Source: an uncultured Burkholderiales bacterium
GTDB lineage: Bacteria; Pseudomonadota; Gammaproteobacteria; Burkholderiales; Eutrophovitaceae
Assembly: GCA_951812315.1 (NCBI GenBank)
Contig: CATOSA010000063.1
Span: 1 to 43,443, forward strand
Length of the DNA stretch: 43,443 bases
Direction: 5' to 3'
Under the pieces are notes generated by a model, which saw only the letters and a list, made by a program, of their open reading frames with translations, was not told where the DNA came from and ran no database searches. The position numbers were made by a program, and so were the translations under genes. Shown piece by piece: positions 17,994-27,136 of the stretch; positions within the stretch are counted from its first letter, which is position 1, and each line of letters starts with the position of its first letter.

Positions 17994-18713
17994 CTAGTGA
18001 ACGTCTTTCCAGAATTCGCGCTTCAACAGCCAGGCCGGAATAGCCATTACGCCGAGAAAGAGCAACACAATAATTCCGATCTGGACGCGTTTTACACCTG
18101 CCGGTTCACCCATGTACACGAGGTAGTTCACCAGGTCGCGCACCAGGCTGTCATAGTCTTCCACGCTCATGGTTCCAGGCGATTCGAGAACGAGGGTGCC
18201 GTGTCCCGCTGAATCACCTTCTGAGTGATCCGCCTGCAAACGCTGAATGCCCTGGAGCTTCCACAACACGTGCGGCATGGCAGCATTCGGGAACGCGACA
18301 TTGTTCCATCCCATTGCGCGCTCGTCATCGCGATAAAAGCTTCTGAAGTAGGTATAGAGCCAGTCGGCGCCGCGCGATCGAGCAATGACCGACAAATCGG
18401 GAGGCGCCACACCGAACCAGGACTTGCCATCTTCAACACGCATCGCAATTTGCATCGTGTCGCCGATCTTTTCATTCGCAAACATCAGGTTGTCGCTGAT
18501 CTGCTGCTCGCTCAAGCCGAGGTCAAGAAGCCTGTTGTATCGCATGTACGATGCCGAATGACAGCCCAGGCAGTAATTGACGAAGACCTTGGCGCCGTGC
18601 TGTATCGAGACAGCGTCGCGCGGATCAATATCGGCACGATCGAGTTTGACGTTGCCTCCAGCGGCAGCGGCGATCATTGGCATGAGCAAGCACATGACGA
18701 GAGCCAGTCTCAT
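17994..18713 (-). CDS. petC: Cytochrome bc1 complex, cytochrome c1 subunit
   Basis: The 239-residue protein has a signal sequence (MRLALVMCLLMPMIAAAA), a single heme-binding CLGCH (C48, C51, H52) in NYCLGCHSASYMRYNRL, the DLSVIARSRGADWLYTYFRSFY segment and a C-terminal membrane anchor (GIIVLLFLGVMAIPAWLL). It passes electrons from the Rieske protein to soluble cytochrome c. It overlaps petB by 4 bp. Confidence 0.97.
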   Translation of the reverse strand: MRLALVMCLLMPMIAAAAGGNVKLDRADIDPRDAVSIQHGAKVFVNYCLGCHSASYMRYNRLLDLGLSEQQISDNLMFANEKIGDTMQIAMRVEDGKSWFGVAPPDLSVIARSRGADWLYTYFRSFYRDDERAMGWNNVAFPNAAMPHVLWKLQGIQRLQADHSEGDSAGHGTLVLESPGTMSVEDYDSLVRDLVNYLVYMGEPAGVKRVQIGIIVLLFLGVMAIPAWLLKREFWKDVH

Positions 18714-19981
18714 GGCGTCACCCTTTCCGGCTCAGGTTTGGTCTTGTCAATTCGCGTGTACCAGGGCATGAGAACAAAGAACAGGAAGTAGATGATGGTG
18801 CCTATACGGGCGACGACCGTGGCCCGATCTGCACCCCCCAGCCAAGACCCGAATTGCCCCCAAACGTTTGTAGGTACCGTGCCGAGATAACCGAGGAGAA
18901 GAAACACGACGACGAAAATTGCCAATGCCGACTTGTAAATCGTCCCTCTGTAGCGAATCGATTTCACCGTGCCGCGATCAATCCAGGGCAGAAGAAACAT
19001 GATGACAACCGCCGCGCCCATTGCGAGCACGCCCGGAAACTGTGATCCGAACATCGGCGGTACCGCGCGCAGAATTGAGTAAAACGGTGTGAAATACCAG
19101 ACTGGTGCAATGTGGGCTGGTGTCGCAAGCGAATCTGCCGGCACAAAGTTGTTGTACTCTAGAAAATAACCGCCCATCTCTGGAACAAAGAACACGATCA
19201 CGGTAAATACCATCAGGAAAATAACCACCCCGAAAATATCCTTGACCGTGTAATAGGGGTGCAATGGTATGCCGTCGAGCGGGACGCCGGTTGCCGGGTT
19301 TTTCTTCTTCTTGATTTCGACGCCGTCCGGATTATTCGAACCGACCTCGTGCAGCGCCACGAGATGCGCAGCAACCAGCCCGAGCAACACCAGCGGGACC
19401 GCAATGACGTGGAATGCGAAGAACCGGTTTAACGTGGCATCGGACACAACGTAGTCGCCACGTATCCACAATGCCAGATCCGGTCCAATGAAAGGCACCG
19501 CTCCGAACAGATTGACAATAACCTGCGCACCCCAGTAGGACATTTGTCCCCAGGGGAGCAAATATCCAAAGAAGGCTTCGGCCATCAGGCACAGATAGAT
19601 CAACATGCCGACGATCCAGAGCAGCTCACGAGGCTTGCGATACGACCCGTAAATCAATCCACGGAACATATGCAAGTACACCACCACGAAGAACATCGAT
19701 GCACCCGTGGAATGAATGTAGCGAATTGCCCAGCCCCAGGGTACGTCTCGCATAATGTACTCGACCGAAGCAAACGCCTGATCGGCATCGGGCTTGTAGT
19801 GCATCGTGAGGAAAATGCCGCTCACGATCTGGATCACCAGCACGAGCAAGGCAAGCGACCCGAAAAAGTACCAGAAGTTGAAATTCTTCGGCGCGTAATA
19901 TTCCGACAGGTGCTCCTTCCACGTCGCGGTCAGCGGAAAGCGTTTGTCGACCCAGCCAAGGAGCGCATTCAACATATTCAT
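18710..19981 (-). CDS. petB: Cytochrome bc1 complex, cytochrome b subunit
   Basis: The 423-residue protein is a full-length fused cytochrome b. Visible segments are GSLALLVLVIQIVSGIFLTMHYKP, the heme-ligand helices with SIRYIHSTGASMFF-like RYIHSTGASMFFVVVYLHMFRG and FAFHVIAVPLVLLGLVAAHLVALHEVG, and the quinol-site PVWYFTPFYSILRAVP in place of the usual PEWY. It contains quinol-oxidation and quinone-reduction sites of complex III. It is in the petABC operon, 4 bp after petA. Confidence 0.97.
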   Translation of the reverse strand: MNMLNALLGWVDKRFPLTATWKEHLSEYYAPKNFNFWYFFGSLALLVLVIQIVSGIFLTMHYKPDADQAFASVEYIMRDVPWGWAIRYIHSTGASMFFVVVYLHMFRGLIYGSYRKPRELLWIVGMLIYLCLMAEAFFGYLLPWGQMSYWGAQVIVNLFGAVPFIGPDLALWIRGDYVVSDATLNRFFAFHVIAVPLVLLGLVAAHLVALHEVGSNNPDGVEIKKKKNPATGVPLDGIPLHPYYTVKDIFGVVIFLMVFTVIVFFVPEMGGYFLEYNNFVPADSLATPAHIAPVWYFTPFYSILRAVPPMFGSQFPGVLAMGAAVVIMFLLPWIDRGTVKSIRYRGTIYKSALAIFVVVFLLLGYLGTVPTNVWGQFGSWLGGADRATVVARIGTIIYFLFFVLMPWYTRIDKTKPEPERVTP

Positions 19982-19985
19982 AGCC

Positions 19986-20618
19986 TCAGGCCCCCTTCCT
20001 GTCTTCGCCGATCAACACGCGCGTATCGGTCAAGAAAGTATGGGGGGGAACGTCCAGATTGGCTGGCGCCAGCGCACCCTTGTATACGCGCCCGGCCAGA
20101 TCAAATCTGGACCCGTGACACGGGCAGAAAAAACCGCCAAGCCATTCGGCACCCAGGCCGCTTGCCTCACCCGCCTCGAGCTTCTGCGACGGCGAGCACC
20201 CGAGGTGAGTACAAATGCCCACCAACACCAGATAATCAGGCTTGATCGATCGCAACTCGTTCTGTGCGTAATCCGGCTGCATCGGCAAGCGAGAATCCGG
20301 GTCGGCAACTTTGTCATCCGATTTGCGCACGGCTTCAATCATTTCGGCGGTACGGTGCAAAATCCAGACTGGTTTACCGCGCCACTCCTCTGTGATCATC
20401 ATGCCTGGCTCGATGTTGCCCACGTCGACTTCCAACGGCGCACCAGCCGCCCGAGCACGCTCGCTGGGAAACATACTCATTACAAATGGTGTAACCGCAC
20501 CTATACCGGCGACCGCACCGACCGCACCGGTCACGCCAATCAATATACGGCGCTTTTTCGTGTCGACCGAATTGCTAGCTGAATCACCCTGATCTTCTGA
20601 ATTACTGTGTTCTTCCAT
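19986..20618 (-). CDS. petA: Cytochrome bc1 complex, Rieske iron-sulfur subunit
   Basis: From ATG 20618 the protein is 210 residues. It has a twin-arginine-like KKRRILIG and membrane helix (about 25-50), then the Rieske fold with both cluster-binding boxes CTHLGC (C136, H138, C141) and CPCHGS (C165, C167, H168). The frame is open for 50 more codons upstream, but these look like leader sequence without homology. It is the first gene of petABC, so the promoter should lie in the 20619-20768 region. Confidence 0.96.
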   Translation of the reverse strand: MEEHSNSEDQGDSASNSVDTKKRRILIGVTGAVGAVAGIGAVTPFVMSMFPSERARAAGAPLEVDVGNIEPGMMITEEWRGKPVWILHRTAEMIEAVRKSDDKVADPDSRLPMQPDYAQNELRSIKPDYLVLVGICTHLGCSPSQKLEAGEASGLGAEWLGGFFCPCHGSRFDLAGRVYKGALAPANLDVPPHTFLTDTRVLIGEDRKGA

Positions 20619-21004
20619 TTGATCTGCCACTTGTCCATGCAATATCTGCTCACCGAAAAATCGAGCAGTATAACGCAAAACGCTCCCAAGATTATAGCGT
20701 TTGGGCTGCAAGTCATTGTAAATATGCAACAAACTCCTGTCTCGGCGGGAGCCAAACTTTCCCGTCAATGACCAGTGAACGTGAAGTTGCGGACGCTCGG
20801 TTGGTCAACTTGCATCTGCAAATACGCAATCCCGGAAGCAACGCGCTTCGTCACAGAACCGGAAATTCGCTTCATCGCCCCCGAATTCTGTGCCGGTTAC
20901 CAGCCATCTGCACCCATTTCGGCATCGGCTGGTACCATCTGCGCCTCGCGCCGGCAGGGGATGCCGCGCTACCAGTTCAGAACGCAAATCAGGGAGCAGT
21001 ACGC
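20619..21004. other. Intergenic region upstream of petA and the OsmC-family gene
   Basis: The stretch separates two divergent genes and should hold the petABC promoter on the minus strand. Short frames in it have no homology that I recognise and no ribosome-binding site, and I see no repeat or RNA gene. Confidence 0.4.
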
Positions 21005-21421
21005 ATGAAGGCCAGGGTGAAGTGGATCGAGAATGCGGCTTTTGTAGGCGAAAGCGAAAGTGGCCATGCACTTGTCATGGATGGCGCAAAGGATGGCGGC
21101 GGGCGCAATCTGGGGCCAAGACCGATGGAGGTTCTATTATTGGGCACGGGAGCTTGCAGTGCCTATGACGTGGTGAGGATCTTGCGAAAGGCGCGCCAGA
21201 AAATACAGGACTGCTACGTTGAAATTGACGCCGAGCGCGCCCCAACCGATCCCAGAATCTTCACGCGTATACATATGCATTTTGTCGTCAAAGGCCAGGC
21301 AGTTAACCCCGCGCATGTGAAAAGAGCGGTCGAACTGTCGGCAGACAAATACTGCTCCGCCTCGATCATGCTGGCAAAATCGGCGCAGATGACCCACGAT
21401 TTCGAAATCATTGAAAACTAG
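21005..21421 (+). CDS. OsmC family protein (YhfA-like)
   Basis: The 138-residue protein starts MKARVKWIENAAFVGESESG and carries the YhfA-type features: LGPRPMEVLLLGTGACSAYDVVRILRKARQ with the first reactive cysteine, and DKYCSASIMLAKSA with the second. OsmC-like proteins reduce organic hydroperoxides using the cysteine pair, although the YhfA branch is poorly characterised. ATG 21005 begins the homology. In gammaproteobacteria a yhfA homologue often lies near crp and coq7, which matches the adjacent coq7 here. Confidence 0.88.
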   Translation: MKARVKWIENAAFVGESESGHALVMDGAKDGGGRNLGPRPMEVLLLGTGACSAYDVVRILRKARQKIQDCYVEIDAERAPTDPRIFTRIHMHFVVKGQAVNPAHVKRAVELSADKYCSASIMLAKSAQMTHDFEIIEN

Positions 21422-21532
21422 CAGTTGGCCAAACCTTCAAAATGGCGCGCCAGTCAGCGCGGCGAAGCACTGAAGGCTACGCAGGTAACAAGGCTGGAAA
21501 ACAGCGCAGAATTACAGTGCTGCGAACGATGA

Positions 21533-22171
21533 CTAGAAACGGTATGTCGTAGACGTCATCGCACGCGCTGCCAGCTTCATGATCTTTTTGACCGGATCGG
21601 GAAGCTCCCCGCCACCATGCTCGGTTGCGGTAACTGCATGGCGCGCCTCGTCTTCCTTCATTCGCGCGACGACCGCCCGGCTTTTTCGGTCTTCTTCGGG
21701 AAGGCTTTCCAGATGACCATCGAGATGTGCTTCTACCTGCCGTTCGGTCTCGGCGAGGAATCCCAGATTCCAGCGGTCACCGAGTACGCCGGAAAACGCG
21801 CCAATAGCAAAACTGCCTGCATAGAACAGCGGATTCAATACGCTTGATCGACCACCCAGTGCTTCGACCCGCGAAACCGTCCACGCAAGGTGCTCGGATT
21901 CTTCTGCTGCTGCTTCCTTCAGCACTGCCTGGACGTCATCATTGCGCGCCGTGGCAGCCTGTCCGGAATAAAGTGCCTGCGCGCAAACTTCACCGCTATG
22001 GTTAACTCGCATTAACGCTGCCGCATGGCGCCTATGCTGATCTGACATGTCGGATTCGTCGAGTTCCTGGCCGGGAACGTCAGCCGTGGCCGTTGAGACG
22101 CCAAATAGCGTCCGCAGCGCCCGGTCGACTTCGACAATGCAATTGTCCAGACCACGCCGGGAAACTTTCAT
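21533..22171 (-). CDS. coq7: 2-polyprenyl-3-methyl-6-methoxy-1,4-benzoquinone monooxygenase (ubiquinone biosynthesis)
   Basis: The 212-residue protein is a ferritin-like di-iron hydroxylase with the four-helix ligand set visible: RVNHSGEVCAQALY, EESEHLAWTVSRV, ETERQVEAHLDGHL and MKEDEARHA. It performs a late hydroxylation step of ubiquinone synthesis. ATG 22171 fits the start of homology (MKVSRRGLDNCIVEVDRALRTLFG); the open frame upstream overlaps the tusA-like gene and is not used. The downstream flank is convergent with the OsmC gene. Confidence 0.95.
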   Translation of the reverse strand: MKVSRRGLDNCIVEVDRALRTLFGVSTATADVPGQELDESDMSDQHRRHAAALMRVNHSGEVCAQALYSGQAATARNDDVQAVLKEAAAEESEHLAWTVSRVEALGGRSSVLNPLFYAGSFAIGAFSGVLGDRWNLGFLAETERQVEAHLDGHLESLPEEDRKSRAVVARMKEDEARHAVTATEHGGGELPDPVKKIMKLAARAMTSTTYRF

Positions 22172-22175
22172 GTGA

Positions 22176-22403
22176 CTATTTCTTGCGAAGCAGGAACTGA
22201 AAATCGCCGTCGTCCGCTGTATGGGACAACAACTCGTTTCCCGTCTGTCGGGAAAATGCCTGAAAGTCTCGAACCGACCCGGGGTCTGTGGCAAGAATCA
22301 TCAGCACTTGCCCGGACGCCATGTCATTGAGTGTCTTCTTGGTGCGTAGTATCGGAAGCGGGCAGTTGAGTCCGCGGGCATCGAGTTCCTTATCGTATTG
22401 CAT
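22176..22403 (-). CDS. TusA-family sulfur carrier protein
   Basis: The 75-residue protein has the family motif LDARGLNCPLPILRTKKTL, whose cysteine carries persulfide sulfur, and the downstream LMILATDPGSVRDFQAFSRQTGNELL. It belongs to the TusA/SirA/YedF group, which moves sulfur for tRNA thiolation, molybdopterin synthesis or dissimilatory sulfur oxidation. It ends 4 bp before coq7. The presence of sox and moaC genes a few kilobases away makes a sulfur-trafficking role plausible (inference). Confidence 0.9.
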   Translation of the reverse strand: MQYDKELDARGLNCPLPILRTKKTLNDMASGQVLMILATDPGSVRDFQAFSRQTGNELLSHTADDGDFQFLLRKK

Positions 22404-22481
22404 CGTTCAAATACCTGCTGTGCTGTTGATTGTGAATCGGGCAACAAACGGCGTCATCGGGTTCGCTGCTATGCCGTCCCA

Positions 22482-23797
22482 TCAGGCGTTGGTCACGCCC
22501 TTGTCGAGCAACAAGCTCGACAGACGGATATTGGCCTCTTCGAGTCTGGTAACCAGGAGATCCAGAAATGCCGACTCGAACGAATGCGCACATGATTCCG
22601 TTGCCTGCGAAAGTGCATCAGCGCCGACTTCGATGGCGGTCACGTCACTGGCAGCGGTCACGCTTGCAGTGCGCGGCAAGTGGCGGCTGCCGATGTATGA
22701 CATTTCCCCAAAGCACTCGCCAGTTATCAGCGCGGTCAGAAGCTTCTCCCGCTTGCTTACGTTAACCTCACCACTGGTCACGATGAAAAATGACGTTCCC
22801 GTTTCACCTTCGCTGATGATCGCCTGACCGGGCGTATAGGTCACCCACTTGACGATGCGCAGGACCTGCCACAAGTCGACATCGCTGAATCTCCGGAAAA
22901 AATTGAGACTGCGAAGCGTGCTGCACTTCTCGGCGTCGGTGACTACATCGTCCTTAATTTCGAGATTGTCAAACACTCCGGAAAATGCCTGTGCAAAATC
23001 GTCCCAGGTCGCATAGCGCTGCGAAGGATCCTTGCGAAGCGCAGTCAGAACAATCTCGTCTATTCGCTTCGGAATTTCCGGGCGATGGCTACTGGGAGGC
23101 TCTGCATCGACGTTCATGATCTGGTAGACCATGCCGGCACTGGTCGCGCCCGTGAAGGGTTGGTGCCCGGTCAGCAACTGGTAGATGACAACAGCGAGCG
23201 AAAACATGTCGGTCTGGTGCGTTAGCGTTTCCTCGCGCAATTGCTCCGGAGACATATACGCGGGCGAACCAATACCGGTCAACTGCGTACTTTGAGAGGT
23301 CATCTTCAAGGCAGCTCCAAAGTCGGAAATTTTGATATCCGACTCGCCCGTCAATAGAATGTTGGCGGGTTTAATATCCCGATGAATGACCCCATGCTGG
23401 TGCGCATAATCAAGGGCCTTGCAACATTTGAACGCGATCTCCATGACCGTTTTGATCGGAGCCAGCGTCTCCGGGTCGGTAAACTGTTCGAGTGTGCCGC
23501 CATCGACGTACTCCATTACCAGGTAGCCGCCCGCCGTATCGGTCGCCGCATCATAAATCGCGGCGATATGAGGATGCGATAACTTGCCCGCAAGTGACGC
23601 CTCGGTCACAAAAAGTTTGTGAAATCGTTTACCAAGGTCGTGGTGCGCAAATGCTTCGGCGCGAACGAGCTTGATAGCAACCTCTGGCGATCTGCGAACG
23701 GGTCGCGCGCCAGATAAACAACGCTGGTAGCGCCTTTGCCAAGTTCGCCTACGATCTCGTATTTGCCGATTTTTTCCATAAGATTCGCTGAAGACAT
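22482..23797 (-). pseudogene. Second Ser/Thr kinase with C-terminal cyclic-nucleotide-binding domain, frameshifted near the lysine
   Basis: This is a paralogue of the kinase at 10332-11618. The start reads MSSANLMEKIGKYEIVGELGKGATSVVYLARDPFADR and then breaks near 23690. The rest continues in another frame from EVAIKLVRAEAFAHHDL through HRDIKPANILLTGES, KISDFGAALKM and SPAYMSPEQ, with the CNB domain ending ECFGEMSYIGSRHLPRTASVTAAS. Removing two bases (CA after CGC) restores exact alignment with the DPYGNRDVAIKVV of the first kinase. A two-base error or a real mutation is possible. The catalytic and cyclic-nucleotide residues are otherwise intact, including FGE and the PRTASV arginine. Confidence 0.9.
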
Positions 23798-23892
23798 TCA
23801 GCGGCGAAAAATGAACCCCAACATGATAGAAAAAACAACGTACTCTGGCGAGCAATGAATGCCAAAGGCATGGGCGCCAGAATCTGCGTCAG

Positions 23893-25335
23893 TCATTGTT
23901 CATTCTGGCGCAACTCGGCGTCCAGCCTCATCAACTCGCGAAGGCGCGCGTCAACACTGGACCGGTCGTAGAAATCCCCGCCCTCGCTCAGTTTTGCAAG
24001 TCGCAATTGTTCGATCGCAGCCGCAAGATTTCCACGAACCAGAGACGCCTCAGCCAACGCACGATGTTGCGCCAACATCTCACCCAATGACGCATGGCCG
24101 CGCGCCTGCAACTCGTACAATCGATGATCCAGCGCCGTTCGCATTATAGACCGCTCGAGGAAATCGACTGCCTCCTGATTCTGACCGCTATTCAGCAATG
24201 TGGTGGCATAGCCGTACATAAGCGATTTGCGGGTGGGAAAAGATACCAATGCGCGCCGATACGCGCCCAGCCCTGATTGAATGCGCCCGGCACGAACTTC
24301 AAGGTCGGCGGCGATTGCCAAAACCATGGGATCATCATCAGCTTCACTGAGCATTGCGTTGACATGAACACCTGCCGTTTCCAGGTCACCCGGTTGCGGT
24401 TCTTCAACGCGCAGCATCGCCACGACCAGGCCATAGCGGGATGCCAACTCGTTCGCGTGCTTTTTCTCCTTGATTCGCGCCGTGAAAATCGCAACAGCGT
24501 CAGGTGGCCGCCCATCAAGCGCGATCAGGCGCGCTCTCACCAGCTGGAATTCGAGGCTGTCCGGCACCTGGCGAAACGGAACATCGCGAATACGACTTTG
24601 AATATCGGCGATACGTTCAAATGTCATCGGGTGAGTCCGCAGGTACGAAGGCGCTCCGCCCTCATACAGGCGCGACGCGCGCTGCAATCGCTCGAAGAAC
24701 ATTGGAATCGCATGGATATCATAATTTGATTTCTGCACGATCTGCAGGCCGACGCGGTCCGCTTCTCGTTCGTGGCCACGGCTATAGTTCAACTGTGACT
24801 GTAACGGCACCGCCTGCGCAGCAAGAATTGCTGCCTGTGACAATTCCGGGCTACTGCTCGCCGCCAGGATAGCAACAGCGATTGCGGCCAGCGATGCGAG
24901 CCCGCTCTTCTTCTGACCTGCGAGCATGCGTGCTATGTGGCGTTGTGTAACGTGGGCCGTCTCATGTCCCATGACACCGATAAGCTCGGACTCACTTTGT
25001 GCAGAAAGAATCAATCCGCTATGGACGCCGATATATCCACCCGGAAGCGCAAACGCGTTGATCGCCGGATTCTTGATGGCAAAGAATTCAAAGTGCCCGC
25101 CAGGATCGGGGCTGTTGGATACCAGTGTAAAGCCGACCCTGTTCAGGTAATCGGTCACTTCAGGATCGTCCATAAATTCCGGACTTGCGCGGATCTGGCG
25201 CATGATCGCTACGCCAAATCGACGCTCCTGCAATGGAGACAGTACACTTTCGGATGAGTCTCCCAGATTGGGCAACTGCTGCGCGCCCAGCGAGCCAACC
25301 AGGGTGATCATCACTAAAAAGATGAGAAGTTTCAC
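23893..25335 (-). CDS. Periplasmic M48-family metalloprotease (BepA/YfgC-like) with tetratricopeptide-like C-terminus
   Basis: The 480-residue protein starts at GTG 25335 with a signal peptide (MKLLIFLVMITLVGSLGAQQ). The protease domain has the zinc motif MGHETAHVTQRH (H124, E125, H128) and the third ligand in GHEREADRVG (E191). The C-terminal half is helical and resembles tetratricopeptide repeats (ALVSFPTRKSLMYGYATTLL, AIEQLRLAKLSEGG). BepA-type proteins assist outer-membrane protein assembly and degrade stalled LptD. A longer frame exists upstream but lacks homology. It is divergent from moaC. Confidence 0.92.
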   Translation of the reverse strand: MKLLIFLVMITLVGSLGAQQLPNLGDSSESVLSPLQERRFGVAIMRQIRASPEFMDDPEVTDYLNRVGFTLVSNSPDPGGHFEFFAIKNPAINAFALPGGYIGVHSGLILSAQSESELIGVMGHETAHVTQRHIARMLAGQKKSGLASLAAIAVAILAASSSPELSQAAILAAQAVPLQSQLNYSRGHEREADRVGLQIVQKSNYDIHAIPMFFERLQRASRLYEGGAPSYLRTHPMTFERIADIQSRIRDVPFRQVPDSLEFQLVRARLIALDGRPPDAVAIFTARIKEKKHANELASRYGLVVAMLRVEEPQPGDLETAGVHVNAMLSEADDDPMVLAIAADLEVRAGRIQSGLGAYRRALVSFPTRKSLMYGYATTLLNSGQNQEAVDFLERSIMRTALDHRLYELQARGHASLGEMLAQHRALAEASLVRGNLAAAIEQLRLAKLSEGGDFYDRSSVDARLRELMRLDAELRQNEQ

Positions 25336-25401
25336 AGTGATATGATAGACGACCGGCAGTAAAGTTTGACCGCCGGTAGACAAGTTTTCTTGAGGAACGC
25401 C

Positions 25402-25893
25402 TTGAACAAACTCACTCATTTCGACACGCAAGGCCAGGCCCACATGGTCGATGTAGGGGCGAAAGCCGAGACCCATCGGGTGGCGGTCGCTAGCGGCACA
25501 ATCCGGATGCAACCCTCTACGCTTGAAAGGATACTCGAAGGCAGCGCAAAAAAAGGGGACGTATTGGGGGTCGCTCGTGTCGCCGCCATTATGGGATCCA
25601 AACGCACCTCGGAACTCGTGCCGCTGTGTCATCCGGTCCCGTTGACCAGGATAGCGGTCGAATTCGAAACCCGCCGTGAATCTTCGTCTATTGATTGCAC
25701 GGTAACGGCTGAAACTATTGGCCGGACCGGTGTCGAAATGGAAGCATTGACCGCTACCAGCGTTGCGCTATTGACTGTATACGACATGTGCAAGGCTGTT
25801 GATCGGGGAATGCATATCGAAAACATTCGGCTTCTTGAAAAACGGGGCGGTAAATCGGGGCAATGGTCAGCCACTGACGGCGCCGGAAAGTGA
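25402..25893 (+). CDS. moaC: Cyclic pyranopterin monophosphate synthase
   Basis: The 163-residue protein reads [46 protein letters not shown] and [23 protein letters not shown], matching MoaC through its active-site segments. It makes cyclic pyranopterin monophosphate for molybdenum cofactor. I chose TTG 25402, preceded by TTGAGGAACG, which fits the start of homology. It lies 18 bp before soxX, same strand, suggesting that it heads the sox transcript. Confidence 0.95.
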   Translation: MNKLTHFDTQGQAHMVDVGAKAETHRVAVASGTIRMQPSTLERILEGSAKKGDVLGVARVAAIMGSKRTSELVPLCHPVPLTRIAVEFETRRESSSIDCTVTAETIGRTGVEMEALTATSVALLTVYDMCKAVDRGMHIENIRLLEKRGGKSGQWSATDGAGK

Positions 25894-25911
25894 ATCAGTC
25901 CTCAAGTGTCT

Positions 25912-26301
25912 ATGTCCTCGAGAAGAGTGCGTCGCGAATCTGTCCTTCATTCTGTTGTCCAAATATCGTTGTGCTGCGTGCTTGTGTTGGCAATCTCAAA
26001 CGCGCCGGCGAGCGAAGATGCGCGCATAGAGTCAGGGCGCAAGCTTGCACACGATTTTGAGAAGGGCAATTGTCTCGCATGCCATTCCGCTCCGACCGAC
26101 CCGAAAGCTATTACCAGAGCTAACATTGCGCCGCCGTTAATCGGCATGCGCGAACGCTTCAAGGATCACGCGGCTTTGCGTCGGCAGATTTGGGATGCGG
26201 CGACCCGCAATCCCAATACAATAATGCCGCCGTTCGGACGCCACATGATTCTGACCGAGGAAGAAATCGATCTGATCCTGGAATACGTCCTTTCGCTTTA
26301 A
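25912..26301 (+). CDS. soxX: Sulfur oxidation c-type cytochrome SoxX
   Basis: The 129-residue cytochrome has an N-terminal signal segment (VQISLCCVLVLAISNAPAS) and one heme-binding CLACH (C54, C57, H58), with the methionine ligand in NTIMPPFGRH and a final ILEYVLSL helix. SoxX pairs with SoxA to couple thiosulfate to the SoxY carrier cysteine. The ATG at 25912 follows a GTG at 25906, either of which could start translation. It is the first sox gene of the row and follows moaC by 18 bp. Confidence 0.93.
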   Translation: MSSRRVRRESVLHSVVQISLCCVLVLAISNAPASEDARIESGRKLAHDFEKGNCLACHSAPTDPKAITRANIAPPLIGMRERFKDHAALRRQIWDAATRNPNTIMPPFGRHMILTEEEIDLILEYVLSL

Positions 26302-26325
26302 CGGAGCTCGATTAGCAAACTATAA

Positions 26326-26775
26326 ATGGAACGTACGCGCAGAAATTTTCTCCGAACGATCACCGCGATTGCAGGCGCGATGTTGTTTCCACTGCGGCTG
26401 ATTGCAGCGCCGTGGAACGAAAGGGCTTTTGACGAAGTCGTATATGCAGATTCACTGAAGAGCGTTGGTGCAGCCGGTCTTATAGAGTCGGATCTGATCA
26501 TGCTGAAAATACCCGAAATTGCAGAAAATGGCTCAATCGTTCCGATCCAGGTCAGCAGCGAGATTGCCGATACCGAGCGAGTATTTGTGTTCGCAGAGAA
26601 AAACCCGCAACCGCTGGTGGCGAGTTTTACGTTTCACAAGGGCGTGGACCCGTTCTTTGCAACACGCATCAAAATGGGCGAATCGGCACCGGTTCACGTT
26701 GTTGTGCTGGCAGGCGGGAAATATTACGTCGCGTCACGCAATGTCACGGTGACCATTGGTGGTTGCGGCGAGTAA
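26326..26775 (+). CDS. soxY: Thiosulfate oxidation carrier protein SoxY
   Basis: The 149-residue protein has a twin-arginine-type leader (MERTRRNFLRTITAIAGAMLF) and the SoxY fold, ending in SRNVTVTIGGCGE. The penultimate-region cysteine of the canonical GGCGG tail is present and carries the sulfur substrate. The last residue is Glu instead of the usual Gly. It partners SoxZ in the periplasm. The leader fits folded export with SoxZ as a co-transported partner. Confidence 0.95.
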   Translation: MERTRRNFLRTITAIAGAMLFPLRLIAAPWNERAFDEVVYADSLKSVGAAGLIESDLIMLKIPEIAENGSIVPIQVSSEIADTERVFVFAEKNPQPLVASFTFHKGVDPFFATRIKMGESAPVHVVVLAGGKYYVASRNVTVTIGGCGE

Positions 26776-26811
26776 GCGCTAAATGAGAAATCAGAAGATG
26801 GGCCAACGCTG

Positions 26812-27126
26812 ATGGCAGACCCGATGCGCATTCGGATCGTCCGCAAGGGGGACGTTGCGGACATAAAAATGCTGATATTCCACCCGATGGAAACCGGTTA
26901 CAGGACGAACTCAGTGACCGGCGAAATTGTGCCGAAGCACTTCATAAAGACACTACAGGCCTTGCACAACGGAGAGAAAGTTCTCGAGGTCGAGTGGAGC
27001 CGCTCCGTTTCACGCAATCCCTTCTTGCATTTTCGTGTGCGCGGGGCTAGTGCCGGCGACGACATCGAAATCGCCTGGGAAGACAATTTCGGCGAGACTG
27101 GCGGCACCGAAGCGAAAATCAAGTGA
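26812..27126 (+). CDS. soxZ: Thiosulfate oxidation carrier complex protein SoxZ
   Basis: The 104-residue protein matches Sox[28 protein letters not shown], then IPKHFI-like [23 protein letters not shown] and [12 protein letters not shown] ending in FGETGG. It has no signal peptide, consistent with hitchhiking export with SoxY. It precedes soxA by 10 bp. Confidence 0.95.
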   Translation: MADPMRIRIVRKGDVADIKMLIFHPMETGYRTNSVTGEIVPKHFIKTLQALHNGEKVLEVEWSRSVSRNPFLHFRVRGASAGDDIEIAWEDNFGETGGTEAKIK

Positions 27127-27136
27127 AGCACACGTG

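Noticed and set aside
20775..21008. Plus-strand frame of 77 residues ahead of the OsmC gene (begins MNVKLRTLGW)
   Set aside because: It resembles the start of a SpeD-like protein only in a few residues, has no further match and overlaps the OsmC start.
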